DNA from: Neotamlana nanhaiensis
GTDB taxonomy: Bacteria; Bacteroidota; Bacteroidia; Flavobacteriales; Flavobacteriaceae
DNA: 64,000 nt
Reading direction: 5' to 3'
NCBI RefSeq assembly: GCF_000943555.1
Contig: NZ_JTDV01000005.1
Location: 361,732 to 425,731, forward strand
Under the pieces are notes generated by a model, which ran no database searches, was not told where the DNA came from, and saw only the letters and a program-made list of their open reading frames with translations. A program made the translations under genes and the position numbers. Positions 43,840 through 52,966 of the stretch are shown in pieces; positions within the stretch are counted from its first letter, which is position 1; each line of letters starts with the position of its first letter.

Positions 43840-44481
43840 TTACAGGCTTTCTTTAATAAGGTCTTTAATTTCGCTAAGCACCATAGCTGTGGCTCCCCAA
43901 ACAACCTGTTGATTTAAAAAAAATGCTGGGACTTCAACCAACTTACTATATGAAGTTTTTAATTTTTTGTTAATCAAGCTATTATCACTAAGTAAATTTA
44001 TTAAACTTACTTGCAAAATAGTTTCTACTTCGGCCTCCTCTTTTATAAAAATAGGCGTTTTTTTTGTAAAACCTATATATGGATGCACATAAAAATTACT
44101 TGGCGGAATGTAAACTTGTGATAATTTTTTTACAACATTTATCTCCTTAGATAGCACTCCTACTTCTTCGAAGGTTTCTCTTAATGCCGTTTCTTCAAGC
44201 GTTTTATCTTGCTCCTCAAATTTACCTCCTGGAAATGATACTTGTGCAGAGTGTACACCCTTATAGGACTTACGAAGTGTTAAAACGAATTTAGTTTGCC
44301 CTTTTAAATCGGGATAAAACAAGGCCAAAACACCAGCTTTTTTAGCATTTTTTATGGCGCTTTGCTGTTTTTTGAGTAATTCCTGACGGAAAGGCGGCAT
44401 CATTTTAAAATGCGATGTTTCGGCTGGTAAATCTTTATTTTCTATTTTTGAAAGTAATATTAAAAAATCATCAAAATTCAT
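43840..44481 (-). CDS. NUDIX hydrolase, CoA pyrophosphatase type
   Basis: 213 residues. The Nudix box G-G-K-F-E-E-Q-D-K-T...A-L-R-E-T-F-E-E-V-G-V (about 98-118) is complete, and the preceding V-L-T-L-R-K-S-Y-K-G-V-H-S-A-Q-V-S-F-P-G part matches the NudL/CoAse group, which cleaves coenzyme A to 4'-phosphopantetheine and 3',5'-ADP. Divergent from the cyclophilin; the two ATG codons are two bases apart. Confidence 0.9.
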   Translation of the reverse strand: MNFDDFLILLSKIENKDLPAETSHFKMMPPFRQELLKKQQSAIKNAKKAGVLALFYPDLKGQTKFVLTLRKSYKGVHSAQVSFPGGKFEEQDKTLEETALRETFEEVGVLSKEINVVKKLSQVYIPPSNFYVHPYIGFTKKTPIFIKEEAEVETILQVSLINLLSDNSLINKKLKTSYSKLVEVPAFFLNQQVVWGATAMVLSEIKDLIKESL

Positions 44482-44483
44482 TT

Positions 44484-45176
44484 ATGCGTTTTATCTCTTT
44501 GCTATTAGTTTGTTTTATTTTTTTGAATTGTGAAGATAAAAAAACTAAAAAGAAAACAAGTTCTGATACTGCTACTACTGAGGCTAAAAAAAACGATTCG
44601 ATTAAAAACAATAAGCGCGATCACAAAAAATTAACTACAAAAAACGCGATGTACTTTTTTCAGGATTATGATAAAAAGCACAAAGAAAACAAGGTTCGTA
44701 TTTACACCGACTTTGGAAATATTGACATTTTACTTTACGACGAAACCAAATACCACCGCTCGAATTTTATTTTTTTAACCAAACAAAAATACTTTAACGA
44801 CACCCAGTTTTATAGAGTTATCGATAATTTTGTGATTCAAGGTGGCAATAGCGACGACACAAAAACACGCAATAAACGCAACAAAATTGGAGTGTATTTA
44901 CTACCACCAGATACCAAACGTGGTTTTAAACATAACCGCGGCGCAATTTCGATGCCTAGTAGCGAAATTGAAGATCCTTACAAACTGGCATCGCCGTACG
45001 AGTTTTTTATTGTTACGCAAAAAGGTGGCGCTCACTTTTTAGATGGCGATTATACTGTTTTTGGACACGTAACTAGTGGTATGGATGTTGCCGATAAAAT
45101 TTCGAGAGTAGAAACCGATGAAGCCGATTGGCCCAATAAAAATGTTTTTATTAGAAAGGTTGAGATTATTGAATAA
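44484..45176 (+). CDS. Cyclophilin-type peptidyl-prolyl isomerase lipoprotein
   Basis: 230 residues from ATG 44484 (a TTG 69 bases upstream would extend into the NUDIX gene). Lipobox F-L-N-C (Cys16). A Lys-rich linker (20-60) precedes the cyclophilin domain: V-R-I-Y-T-D-F-G-N-I-D-I near 72, F-Y-R-V-I-D-N-F-V-I-Q-G-G, A-I-S-M-P and F-F-I-V-T-Q, then F-G-H-V-T-S-G-M-D-V. The catalytic Arg of F-Y-R is present. It should help protein folding in the periplasm. A dispersed repeat (copy C) starts eight bases after its stop. Confidence 0.93.
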   Translation: MRFISLLLVCFIFLNCEDKKTKKKTSSDTATTEAKKNDSIKNNKRDHKKLTTKNAMYFFQDYDKKHKENKVRIYTDFGNIDILLYDETKYHRSNFIFLTKQKYFNDTQFYRVIDNFVIQGGNSDDTKTRNKRNKIGVYLLPPDTKRGFKHNRGAISMPSSEIEDPYKLASPYEFFIVTQKGGAHFLDGDYTVFGHVTSGMDVADKISRVETDEADWPNKNVFIRKVEIIE

Positions 45177-45184
45177 CGTAAAGC

Positions 45185-45354
45185 GCATTAGGGATTGTAG
45201 TGAAAATCCTTTTTGCCTGTATTGAAACTAAATTACAGCTAACAACCTTTTATTAATTTGAAAAAATTTTGAAACCAAGTTGAAACTGTATCGCAAAAAG
45301 ATTGCAACGGAAAGCCCGACCACGATCCCGCTTTTTCGGGGCGTGGTAATGCCC
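45185..45354 (+). repeat. Dispersed flavobacterial element, copy C (longest)
   Basis: Arms GCATTA (45185-45190) and TAATGC (45347-45352). Inside, CTTTTTGC (45209-45216) pairs with GCAAAAAG (45293-45300), and CTGTA/TACAG form an inner hairpin. AAAGCCCGACCACG and a CCCG...CGGG hairpin lie near the right end. Shares AGGGATTGTAG and AAGCCCGAC with the reverse of copy B. Confidence 0.85.
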
Positions 45355-45362
45355 AAATAACA

Positions 45363-45968
45363 CTAATTTTTATAAATATTTGGCAATGCAATTTTAAATT
45401 TTACCGCCAATAAACGGGTTACAATTATTACAATGCCCGAAACGATATACACAATATTATTATCTATAGGCAACTGGCCAAGTGTAAAATAAACAATGCC
45501 GCCCAAAATACAAGTGGTTGCGTAAATGGTTTCTCTGCGAAAAATTACGGGGATTTCGTTGCACAAAATATCACGTATTACACCTCCAAAACTTGCTGTC
45601 ATGGTTCCTAATGCAATGCAAATGATTGGGTGTAAATTGGCGTTTATTCCTTTTTCTATACCTATTAGCGTGTATAAACCAATGCCTATGGTATCGAAAA
45701 GTAACAATGAGGTTCGCAAATAGTTTATTTTACTTCTAAAAATAATTGCAAACATTGCTGATGTTATGATAACGTAGGTATAAGTAATGTCGCGCATCCA
45801 ACTTACTGGTGTGTTACCAATTAGTAAATCGCGCAACGTACCACCACCAACAGCTGTAACAAAAGCAATAATTAGGATGCCAAATAAATCCATTTTTTTA
45901 TCGATAGCAACTAAAACGCCCGAAATGGCAAAGGCTATGGTTCCTAAAATATCGATGGTGTAAAACAT
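45363..45968 (-). CDS. TRIC-family (UPF0126) cation channel protein
   Basis: 201 residues, seven hydrophobic helices in two similar halves. The duplicated signature is visible as G-T-I-A-F-A-I-S-G and G-G-G-T-L-R-D-L-L-I-G in the first half, and A-S-F-G-G-V-I-R-D-I-L-C in the second. Bacterial relatives of eukaryotic TRIC channels are monovalent-cation channels. Single gene. Confidence 0.92.
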   Translation of the reverse strand: MFYTIDILGTIAFAISGVLVAIDKKMDLFGILIIAFVTAVGGGTLRDLLIGNTPVSWMRDITYTYVIITSAMFAIIFRSKINYLRTSLLLFDTIGIGLYTLIGIEKGINANLHPIICIALGTMTASFGGVIRDILCNEIPVIFRRETIYATTCILGGIVYFTLGQLPIDNNIVYIVSGIVIIVTRLLAVKFKIALPNIYKN

Positions 45969-46079
45969 TTAGTTTAGTTGTTGGTTTAGGATGCGAAGCT
46001 AATGAAAATGTTTTTTGTTTTTTTTGAAAATTGAGCTGACTTTAGTTTGGAAACAAAGTTAGAAGAAGCAAATACCTAG

Positions 46080-47114
46080 CTACTCCTCACGCTTAGCTTT
46101 TAATATTTTTTTTATTCTTTTATTTATTATTTCTGATAAATTCCAGTTGTACAATTTAGGATCGGTGGTGCTATAAAAATGCACAACCACAGCATCAATA
46201 TCGTCATAATATTTAGCAAAACTTTGGTAACCGGGTACCCAACCAGCGTGTTCAAATTCGTAAATGGAAGCATAAATATCTCGTTCTCCTGGTTTAAATA
46301 ACACGCCATTGTTTAATGCTCTTAAAAAAAAACCCACATCTTGGGCGGTGGCAACCATACCACGATCGTCTTCTTTTAAATCGTAAGGATGTCCTACGTG
46401 ATAGCCGCTCATAACATCATTTAAATTAACGTCGTTCACCGATTGAAAGGTGTTTTTAAGTTGTAACGGATTAAGAATCTCGTCCTGAACAAATTGAAAG
46501 TTATTATACCCCAAAGCGTCATCCATAATTTTATTTATAAGCAGATAATTGGTGTTGCAGTATTCGTAATCTGTATCTGGTTTAAAATGCGCTGGTTTAT
46601 CTAAAATTAGAGCTAAACATTCGCTGTAACTTTTAGTTGGTTCGCCCCAAAAGTTTGGCGCATCGGTAAAATTAGGAATACCGCTTCGGTGCTGAATCAT
46701 TAACCGCAATGTAATATCGTTGGCGTTTTCAATACGTCCTTCGAGTTCTGGTAAATACTCGGCTAAGGTTTTATCTAACGACAATTTACCTGCATGAACC
46801 AATTTAGTAACCGCCACAGCATTGTATAATTTACTAATACTCGCAATCTTAAAAAAGGCATCTGGTTTTGCTGGAATTTTAGAATCGCGATTATGCCAAC
46901 CAGAAGCAAAAAACTGCTCGGGTTTATTCGCCTGATCTACATAAACAACAACGCCATCAAATCCATGGCCAATAGCTTCGTCGAGTTGTTCTTGAACCGT
47001 ATCTGGCAATGGCAATATCCACGCTTTTACTAACAACCATGGCACAAAAAATAACGAAGTTATAGTGCCTGCAAATAACAATATTCTAATTATTATGGTT
47101 TTCTTCTTGCTCAT
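46080..47114 (-). CDS. Serine hydrolase (beta-lactamase/D-Ala-D-Ala carboxypeptidase fold)
   Basis: 344 residues with an N-terminal membrane anchor/signal (about 7-30). SxxK is in F-K-I-A-S-I-S-K (about residue 93-96), the Y-x-N motif in Y-E-Y-C-N-T-N near 187, and H-R-S-G-I-P-N-F-T near 141. The third motif (KTG/HxG) is replaced by H-A-G-W-V-P-G-Y. It is probably an esterase or peptidase in the envelope, not a beta-lactamase. Reads away from the 120-bp tandem repeats, which lie about 200 bases upstream of its start. Confidence 0.85.
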   Translation of the reverse strand: MSKKKTIIIRILLFAGTITSLFFVPWLLVKAWILPLPDTVQEQLDEAIGHGFDGVVVYVDQANKPEQFFASGWHNRDSKIPAKPDAFFKIASISKLYNAVAVTKLVHAGKLSLDKTLAEYLPELEGRIENANDITLRLMIQHRSGIPNFTDAPNFWGEPTKSYSECLALILDKPAHFKPDTDYEYCNTNYLLINKIMDDALGYNNFQFVQDEILNPLQLKNTFQSVNDVNLNDVMSGYHVGHPYDLKEDDRGMVATAQDVGFFLRALNNGVLFKPGERDIYASIYEFEHAGWVPGYQSFAKYYDDIDAVVVHFYSTTDPKLYNWNLSEIINKRIKKILKAKREE

Positions 47115-47316
47115 GCCTATTGGTTATGTTTAAAATTATACCATGCAAATCTCTACTTATTGATTTATAAATGTAACTTTTTTTATCTGAATTGTTGAAA
47201 GTTATGGATAAAGTGACGAATGTTTTAATTTGAAGGTGTTTACCAAAATTTAACTAATAACTTTAAAACAAAACCCTTGGTCACATTGATTGCAGCCGAA
47301 GTGTTTTTTATTAAAC

Positions 47317-47756
47317 CTTAAATAATTGCGGTTTCTGAGATCCCGAAGCCCGTTCGGGATGAGCGATTCACACACATTTTTCTGCGTTACACTTGAAGGA
47401 TTTTAAACTAAAACAAAATAATTATCAATTTAAAATCTTAAATAATTGCGGTTTCTGAAATCCCGAAATAACTTCGGGATGAGCGATTCACACACATTTT
47501 TCTGCGTTACACTTGAAGGATTTTAAACTAAAACAAAATGATTATTAATTCAAAATCTTAAATAATTGCGGCTTCTGAGATCCCGAAGCCGTTCGGGATG
47601 AGCGATTCACACACATTTTTCTGTGTTGCTCTTGAAGGATTTTAAACTAAAACAAAATGATTATTAATTCAAAATCTTAAATAATTGCGGTTTCTAAGAT
47701 CCCGAAGCCCGTTCGGGATGAGCGATTCACACACATTTTTCTGCGTTACACTTGAA
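47317..47756. repeat. 120-bp tandem repeat array with conserved hairpin
   Basis: Three full copies and one partial: starts at 47317, 47437, 47557 and about 47676 (period 120, 120, 119). Each carries TTAAATAATTGCGG, a hairpin ATCCCGAA...TTCGGGAT whose loop differs (GCCCG, ATAAC, GCCG, GCCCG), then GAGCGATTCACACACATTTT and CTTGAAGGATTTTAAACT. The arms of the hairpin are invariant while the loop and other bases vary. It lies between the RDD gene and the serine hydrolase gene, both on the minus strand. Confidence 0.92.
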
Positions 47757-47772
47757 AAATGTGGTTCTCTGC

Positions 47773-48492
47773 TCACATGCTTTGAGTGTAGAAATTATAA
47801 TCTTTTAAAATAGCATCGATAAACTCGATATCCGATTTATGTTTCATCGATTTCAACCCAATTACCGACATAATTTTAGACCGTAACTTTATAAGTGTTG
47901 GGTAATCTTTTGATGCTTTTGCCGAAATAAAAGTTTCTTTAATTATACGGGCATCGTTATCAGATAATTTAATAACGCTTGGGTAACTTGGTTTATAATC
48001 TTCTGTAAGGTTTTCTAAAATGGTATTTCTAATCGTTACTTTATCTTTTAAGCCAATTACAGCGGTTCCTGCTGCCATATCACCTAGTCGTTGTGTTTTT
48101 TTATTAAATGCCATTACAAAAAAACCTAGTCCAAAAATATACACATCTACCACTCTAAAAAACCAACGCACGGCATAATCGGAAAATGTGGCTTGATAAC
48201 CATCAATTTTCACCACTTTTATTTTTAATAACCGTTTACCGATGGTTTGTCCTTGTAAAAAAGATTCTAACACCAACGTATAAAACATCACTGGAAAACT
48301 CAATACCGTATTTATGGCAATTTGCGACCATTGATCCATATTTTGGTAAGCCCCAACGGTATAACTCATTAACAACATATAGCCAATTTTTATGGCGTTG
48401 TCTATTATAAATGCTAACAAACGCTCACCTGCTCCTGCGGCATTGAACGAAATTTTTACATTTTGCGTAGTGTTAATTTGTAACTCTGACAT
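47773..48492 (-). CDS. RDD-family membrane protein
   Basis: 239 residues from ATG 48492 (an in-frame upstream start at 48543 would overlap the divergent SpoIIM gene and is unlikely). RDD domain with G-A-G-E-R-L-L-A-F-I-I-D-N near 20-32, Q-G-Q-T-I-G-K-R-L-L-K-I near 96 and F-F-R-V-V-D-V-Y near 125; three to four membrane helices. A cytoplasmic C-terminal segment follows. RDD proteins often accompany SpoIIM, MoxR and DUF58 genes, as here. It is divergent from SpoIIM by 24 bases. Transport substrate unknown. Confidence 0.88.
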   Translation of the reverse strand: MSELQINTTQNVKISFNAAGAGERLLAFIIDNAIKIGYMLLMSYTVGAYQNMDQWSQIAINTVLSFPVMFYTLVLESFLQGQTIGKRLLKIKVVKIDGYQATFSDYAVRWFFRVVDVYIFGLGFFVMAFNKKTQRLGDMAAGTAVIGLKDKVTIRNTILENLTEDYKPSYPSVIKLSDNDARIIKETFISAKASKDYPTLIKLRSKIMSVIGLKSMKHKSDIEFIDAILKDYNFYTQSM

Positions 48493-48516
48493 TTTATATT
48501 TTAATTTATAACTTAT

Positions 48517-49515
48517 ATGAGAGAAGTTGCATTTATTAAGCAAAATAAGGAAAAATGGTTAAGTTTTGAAAAAGCTATTTTTAATAATGACTTTAAAGAT
48601 GCCGACGAACTCGCTTCTCAATACATTCATGTTATTAACGATTTAGCTTACGCACAAACCTATTACCCTAAAAGTAAGGTTATTACTTATTTAAATCAGT
48701 TAGCAGCAAAAGCCTATCAAAAAATTTACAAAACTAAAGCCGAAGACACCAACCGAATTATTCGTTTTTGGAAAACCGAAGTACCTTTAATTTGCTATCA
48801 ATACCGTAAATTTATTTATGTAGCCTTTATCATATTTTTTGCATTCACTTTTGTTGGGGCAATTTCTGCTGCCAACGATGGCGAATTTGTCCGTTCTATT
48901 TTAGGCGACGATTATGTAAACATGTCGCTCGAAAATATTGAAGCTGGCGATCCTGTTGCCGTTTATAAAAGCGGAAGCAATTGGGGCAGTTTTATTGGTA
49001 TAACCATTAACAATTTAAAAGTTGGCATAATCGCTTTTGTTTTAGGCGTGTTTTTAGGCATTGGCACACTTTATATTATGTTTAAAAACTGTGTTATGTT
49101 AGGCTCGTTTCAATATTTTTTTTACGAAAAAGGCGTATTATGGGAAAGCGTTCGCGGAATTTGGATTCATGGTTCTATGGAAATTTTCGCCATTGTTATT
49201 GAGGCCGCCGCTGGATTAATTTTGGGCGCAAGCATTTTGTTTCCCGCCACGCATTCGCGTTATACATCGTTTAAACTCGGTGCAAAAACCGGAATAAAAA
49301 TATTAATCAGTACCTTTCCGTTTACCTTTTGTGCCGGATTTTTAGAAGGATTCATCACCCGTTATTCTAACATTATGCCGCATTGGCTTTCGGTTGGCAT
49401 TATTTTATCAACCTTAGGATGCATTTCATACTATTATCTAATTTATCCTTTTAAAATTCAAAAACAAATCACCAAAAGTCCCCAAACAACTAACGCTTCA
49501 TTTGAAATTATTTAA
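48517..49515 (+). CDS. Stage II sporulation protein M-like (SpoIIM) membrane protein
   Basis: 332 residues. An N-terminal cytoplasmic helical region (1-85), then six membrane segments from about 96-325 with F-I-G-I-T-I-N-N-L-K-V-G near 165 and I-W-I-H-G-S-M-E-I-F near 226, which are the SpoIIM family marks. This organism is not a sporulator; non-sporulating relatives are cluster members of MoxR/DUF58 loci. The stop overlaps the next gene by 14 bases. Confidence 0.88.
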   Translation: MREVAFIKQNKEKWLSFEKAIFNNDFKDADELASQYIHVINDLAYAQTYYPKSKVITYLNQLAAKAYQKIYKTKAEDTNRIIRFWKTEVPLICYQYRKFIYVAFIIFFAFTFVGAISAANDGEFVRSILGDDYVNMSLENIEAGDPVAVYKSGSNWGSFIGITINNLKVGIIAFVLGVFLGIGTLYIMFKNCVMLGSFQYFFYEKGVLWESVRGIWIHGSMEIFAIVIEAAAGLILGASILFPATHSRYTSFKLGAKTGIKILISTFPFTFCAGFLEGFITRYSNIMPHWLSVGIILSTLGCISYYYLIYPFKIQKQITKSPQTTNASFEII

Positions 49516-50230
49516 AACACATATATTATTAATTATCGTGTTGATACTTAGCTGTACTCAACCTTTGTTGGCTTCTAAAGTTATTCAGCAACCCGATCAA
49601 ATACGCAATTTTGATGAAGACTTTAAATCGCGGTATTCCAGCAATAAATATAATTATGAAGGTGAAGAAATTGTAACCTCTACCCAATCAGGTTCAGGTG
49701 AATATGAAGATTACAGCAACGAAAAAATAAAGCCAAAGGAAGATGAAGATGCTAGTTTCTTATCATATAATGCCAAACCTTTAAACTGGATATTTTACAT
49801 TGCCATAGCCTTTGCTGTTATATTTTTAGTCTACATTTTACTTAACGAAGGTGGCTCTAATCTATTTTCTACTCGAAAACATAAAAAAGTTATTTATTCT
49901 GAAGATATTACAGCTGAAAACATTGAATCAGCCGATATTACTTCACTTATAAAAAATGCTGAAAAGGATAATAATTTCAGATTAGCCATTCGGTATTACT
50001 ATCTTTTAGTTCTTAAACAGCTCAGTTTAAAAAACTACATAAAATTTGAAGACGACAAAACCAACAGCGAGTATTACAACGAAATCATAGAGAAACCTTT
50101 TAGCGAAAGTTTTTCATACACATCTTATCTATACACTTACATTTGGTATGGCGAATTCCCTGTAAACCTAACGCAATACAATAAGGCCAAAGATAATTTT
50201 GAAACGCTTTTAAACACCATTAAAAAATGA
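49502..50230 (+). CDS. DUF4129-domain membrane protein
   Basis: 242 residues from TTG 49502. Signal/membrane start (1-24), one further transmembrane segment near 98-115, and a C-terminal DUF4129-type helical domain with L-A-I-R-Y-Y-Y-L-L-V-L-K-Q-L near 161-174 and Y-T-Y-I-W-Y-G-E-F-P near 212. The TTG start follows from the 14-base overlap with SpoIIM and the lack of an earlier ATG. The next gene overlaps by four bases. Confidence 0.8.
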   Translation: MKLFKTHILLIIVLILSCTQPLLASKVIQQPDQIRNFDEDFKSRYSSNKYNYEGEEIVTSTQSGSGEYEDYSNEKIKPKEDEDASFLSYNAKPLNWIFYIAIAFAVIFLVYILLNEGGSNLFSTRKHKKVIYSEDITAENIESADITSLIKNAEKDNNFRLAIRYYYLLVLKQLSLKNYIKFEDDKTNSEYYNEIIEKPFSESFSYTSYLYTYIWYGEFPVNLTQYNKAKDNFETLLNTIKK

Positions 50231-51432
50231 AAAAGGCCTTACCTATAATATTTATTTTGGCAGCTATTATTATTGCTGGGGCGTTTTTTATGGGCGTGAA
50301 AATAACGCGTACGGTAGATTGGGAAGAATCGTTTAACGAAAAAAGCAACAAACCTTACGGAACTAGTGTATTTTACAAAGAGTTAAAGCACTTGTTTAAA
50401 GACCATAAAATTAGAACGGTTTACCACCAACCCGATAGTTATTTACAAGCTAATTCTGAAGATGGTTACGGCGATCACACCGCAAAAGGCAACTATATTA
50501 TTATTGGAAATACTGATTATTTAAGCGAGGCATCTATTGACGAACTCCTAAGTTTTGTTGATGCTGGAAACACCTTGTTTTTATCGGATTATGTATTCCC
50601 GCAAAAATTTCATGACACGCTCGATGTAAGTATTGATTATTTTGATAATGAAAAGGATAGCATTACCTACCACTCGTTAAAATACCTTGATGTTAAAAAT
50701 GTAGCCATAGACAGAAGTGCATTTATGCAATATTTCTCGTATTTCGACAGTATAAATCATCAAGCCCTCGGACAATCTAAAATCGATAAAAACTACACCA
50801 ACTTCTTAAAAGTACCTTTTGGTGAAGGTAATGTTTACTTGCATACCGAACCTAAAGCTTTTACTAATTACAACCTTTTAAAAGACAACCGCTACCAATA
50901 TGTTGAAGGTTTAATTTCGTATTTACCAGACGACGATATTTATTTCGATTCGTATACTAAAATGCAAACGCGTTATAGTGCCGATGTTGAAAAAAAATCG
51001 AATTTAAGTTGGTTTTTACAACAGCCTGCCTTTAAATGGGCGTGGTATACCGCTATTATTTTTGGCATTTTATTTATGATTTTTAATGCAAAACGGCGTC
51101 AACGAATTATTAAAATTATAAAACCACTCCCAAATACCACTGTTGGTTTTGTAAAAACAGTATCGAATTTATATTTAGAAACTCAAGATTATAAAAATAT
51201 AGTCGATAAAAAAATCACTTATTTTCTAGAAAAAATACGCACCGATTATAACATAAACACTTCGGTTTTAGATGAAAATTTTATAGATAGATTAGCATCT
51301 AAAACAGGAAAGAAAAAAGAAGATATAAAAAGCTTAATCGATTTTATAAATTGGTTACGCAGTAAAAATGAGTTTTTTGAAGAAAACTTAATTAAATTAA
51401 ACCGCCATATTGAAGCATTTTATACCAAATAA
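50227..51432 (+). CDS. DUF4350-domain membrane protein
   Basis: 401 residues with membrane segments near 5-23 and 275-290. The DUF4350 part (about 35-235) has N-K-P-Y-G-T-S-V-F-Y near 40, I-I-I-G-N-T-D-Y and L-S-F-V-D-A-G-N-T-L-F-L-S-D-Y near 97-121. A charged cytoplasmic helical domain follows. It is coupled to the DUF4129 gene (ATGA) and two bases ahead of the MoxR gene, so the products probably form one membrane complex. Function of DUF4350 is unknown. Confidence 0.85.
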   Translation: MKKALPIIFILAAIIIAGAFFMGVKITRTVDWEESFNEKSNKPYGTSVFYKELKHLFKDHKIRTVYHQPDSYLQANSEDGYGDHTAKGNYIIIGNTDYLSEASIDELLSFVDAGNTLFLSDYVFPQKFHDTLDVSIDYFDNEKDSITYHSLKYLDVKNVAIDRSAFMQYFSYFDSINHQALGQSKIDKNYTNFLKVPFGEGNVYLHTEPKAFTNYNLLKDNRYQYVEGLISYLPDDDIYFDSYTKMQTRYSADVEKKSNLSWFLQQPAFKWAWYTAIIFGILFMIFNAKRRQRIIKIIKPLPNTTVGFVKTVSNLYLETQDYKNIVDKKITYFLEKIRTDYNINTSVLDENFIDRLASKTGKKKEDIKSLIDFINWLRSKNEFFEENLIKLNRHIEAFYTK

Positions 51433-51434
51433 TT

Positions 51435-52487
51435 ATGGAAGACAATCAAGATACACCTAAAAAACCAGAAGATGTTGTATCGTCTATTGACGATAGCGCC
51501 TTAAACGACAATAACAATTTGGAGTTTAAAAACCGCTTAGATTTAACCGAATTACAAACCAGCATTACCAAAATAAAACAAGAAGTTGGAAAAGTAATTG
51601 TTGGGCAAAAAGATATGGTCGATATGCTTATAGCATCGCTTTTAGCCAAAGGCCACAGTTTAATTGAAGGTGTTCCTGGAGTTGCCAAAACCGTTACGGC
51701 TAAATTGTTAGCAAAATCGTTAAGTGTTGGCTTCAGCCGTATTCAATTTACACCTGATTTAATGCCCAGTGATATTTTAGGAACTTCGGTTTTTAACTTA
51801 AAAAACTCAGAATTTGAGTTTAAAAAAGGTCCTATTTTCTCGAACATGATTTTAATTGATGAAATAAACCGTGCGCCTGCAAAAACACAAGCGGCTTTGT
51901 TTGAGGTTATGGAAGAACAGCAAATTACTATTGATGGCAATAAGTTTTTATTGGATGCCCCATTTATGGTTTTAGCTACCCAAAACCCTGTGGAACAAGA
52001 AGGAACTTACCGCTTACCAGAAGCGCAGCTCGATCGTTTTTTATTTAAAATTGATGTTGATTATCCTAATTTAGAAGATGAAATTGAAATTTTATCGCGT
52101 GAGCATCAACTACAAGATCAAGAAAAAACAAATCAAATTACATCGTTTTTAACTGCCGAACAAATTGCAAAATATCAACATTTAGTAACTCAAGTTTTAG
52201 TTGAAGCTCATTTACTAAAATATATTGCACAAATTATTGTGGCTACCAGAAGCAACCCATTTTTATACTTGGGTGCTTCACCTAGAGCATCTATCGCCAT
52301 TTTAAAATCGAGTAAAGCTTTTGCTGCCATGAGTGGACGCGATTTTGTAACTCCAGAAGATATAAAACGTGCTGCCATTCCTGTATTACATCACCGTGTT
52401 ATTGTAACACCAGAACGCGAAATGGAAGGCGTAACTAGCAAACAAGTAATAAAACAAATTATTGAAACGGTAGAAATACCGAGATAA
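51435..52487 (+). CDS. MoxR-family AAA+ ATPase
   Basis: 350 residues. Walker A G-V-P-G-V-A-K-T (79-86), Walker [12 protein letters not shown] near 136, sensor 1 [13 protein letters not shown] and the C-terminal lid with G-A-S-P-R-A near 278. MoxR ATPases act as chaperones in maturation of protein complexes, often with a von Willebrand or DUF58 partner encoded nearby, as here. Confidence 0.95.
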   Translation: MEDNQDTPKKPEDVVSSIDDSALNDNNNLEFKNRLDLTELQTSITKIKQEVGKVIVGQKDMVDMLIASLLAKGHSLIEGVPGVAKTVTAKLLAKSLSVGFSRIQFTPDLMPSDILGTSVFNLKNSEFEFKKGPIFSNMILIDEINRAPAKTQAALFEVMEEQQITIDGNKFLLDAPFMVLATQNPVEQEGTYRLPEAQLDRFLFKIDVDYPNLEDEIEILSREHQLQDQEKTNQITSFLTAEQIAKYQHLVTQVLVEAHLLKYIAQIIVATRSNPFLYLGASPRASIAILKSSKAFAAMSGRDFVTPEDIKRAAIPVLHHRVIVTPEREMEGVTSKQVIKQIIETVEIPR

Positions 52488-52569
52488 TTAAACTGTTTTT
52501 TAACGGCAGTTAGTTAAAAATAATAATCAAAACTAGAAACCTAAAAAATTAACCAAAACCAATACAATT

Positions 52570-52932
52570 ATGTTTAAAAACCCTTTTTCTTACGATGGAC
52601 GTATAAGACGCACCGAATACGGCTTAAGCTATCTAATTTATGTAGTTATTTACTTTTTGTCTGGACTTTTAATTTCTCAAATGGGAGACACAGGAAGTAT
52701 TATTTTACTTATTATTTTAGTGCCATTAATATGGTTTCTAACTGCTCAAGGTGCTAAACGATGTCACGATCGTGGTAATAGTGGCTGGTATCAACTTATT
52801 CCTTTTTACGGACTTTGGATGCTTTTTGGTGATAGTGATCATGGTCCTAACGAATACGGTCCAAACCCTAAAGGTAAAGGCAACCACGACGAACTGAATG
52901 ATATTGGAAAGTCTATTGAAATAGAAGACTAA
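52570..52932 (+). CDS. DUF805 small membrane protein
   Basis: 120 residues. Starts F-K-N-P-F-S-Y-D-G-R-I-R-R-T-E-Y, the DUF805 opening, with two membrane helices and the typical A-K-R-C-H-D-R-G-N-S-G-W and G-P-N-P-K-G ending. Function unknown. It interrupts the MoxR-DUF58 order, with 82 bases before it and 34 after it. Confidence 0.9.
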   Translation: MFKNPFSYDGRIRRTEYGLSYLIYVVIYFLSGLLISQMGDTGSIILLIILVPLIWFLTAQGAKRCHDRGNSGWYQLIPFYGLWMLFGDSDHGPNEYGPNPKGKGNHDELNDIGKSIEIED

Positions 52933-52966
52933 TTTTTACTAGAAACTTTTAATATTTAACTAACGT

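Noticed and set aside
47317..47756. CRISPR array
   Set aside because: The repeats are contiguous 120-bp units without variable spacers, and no cas genes are near.
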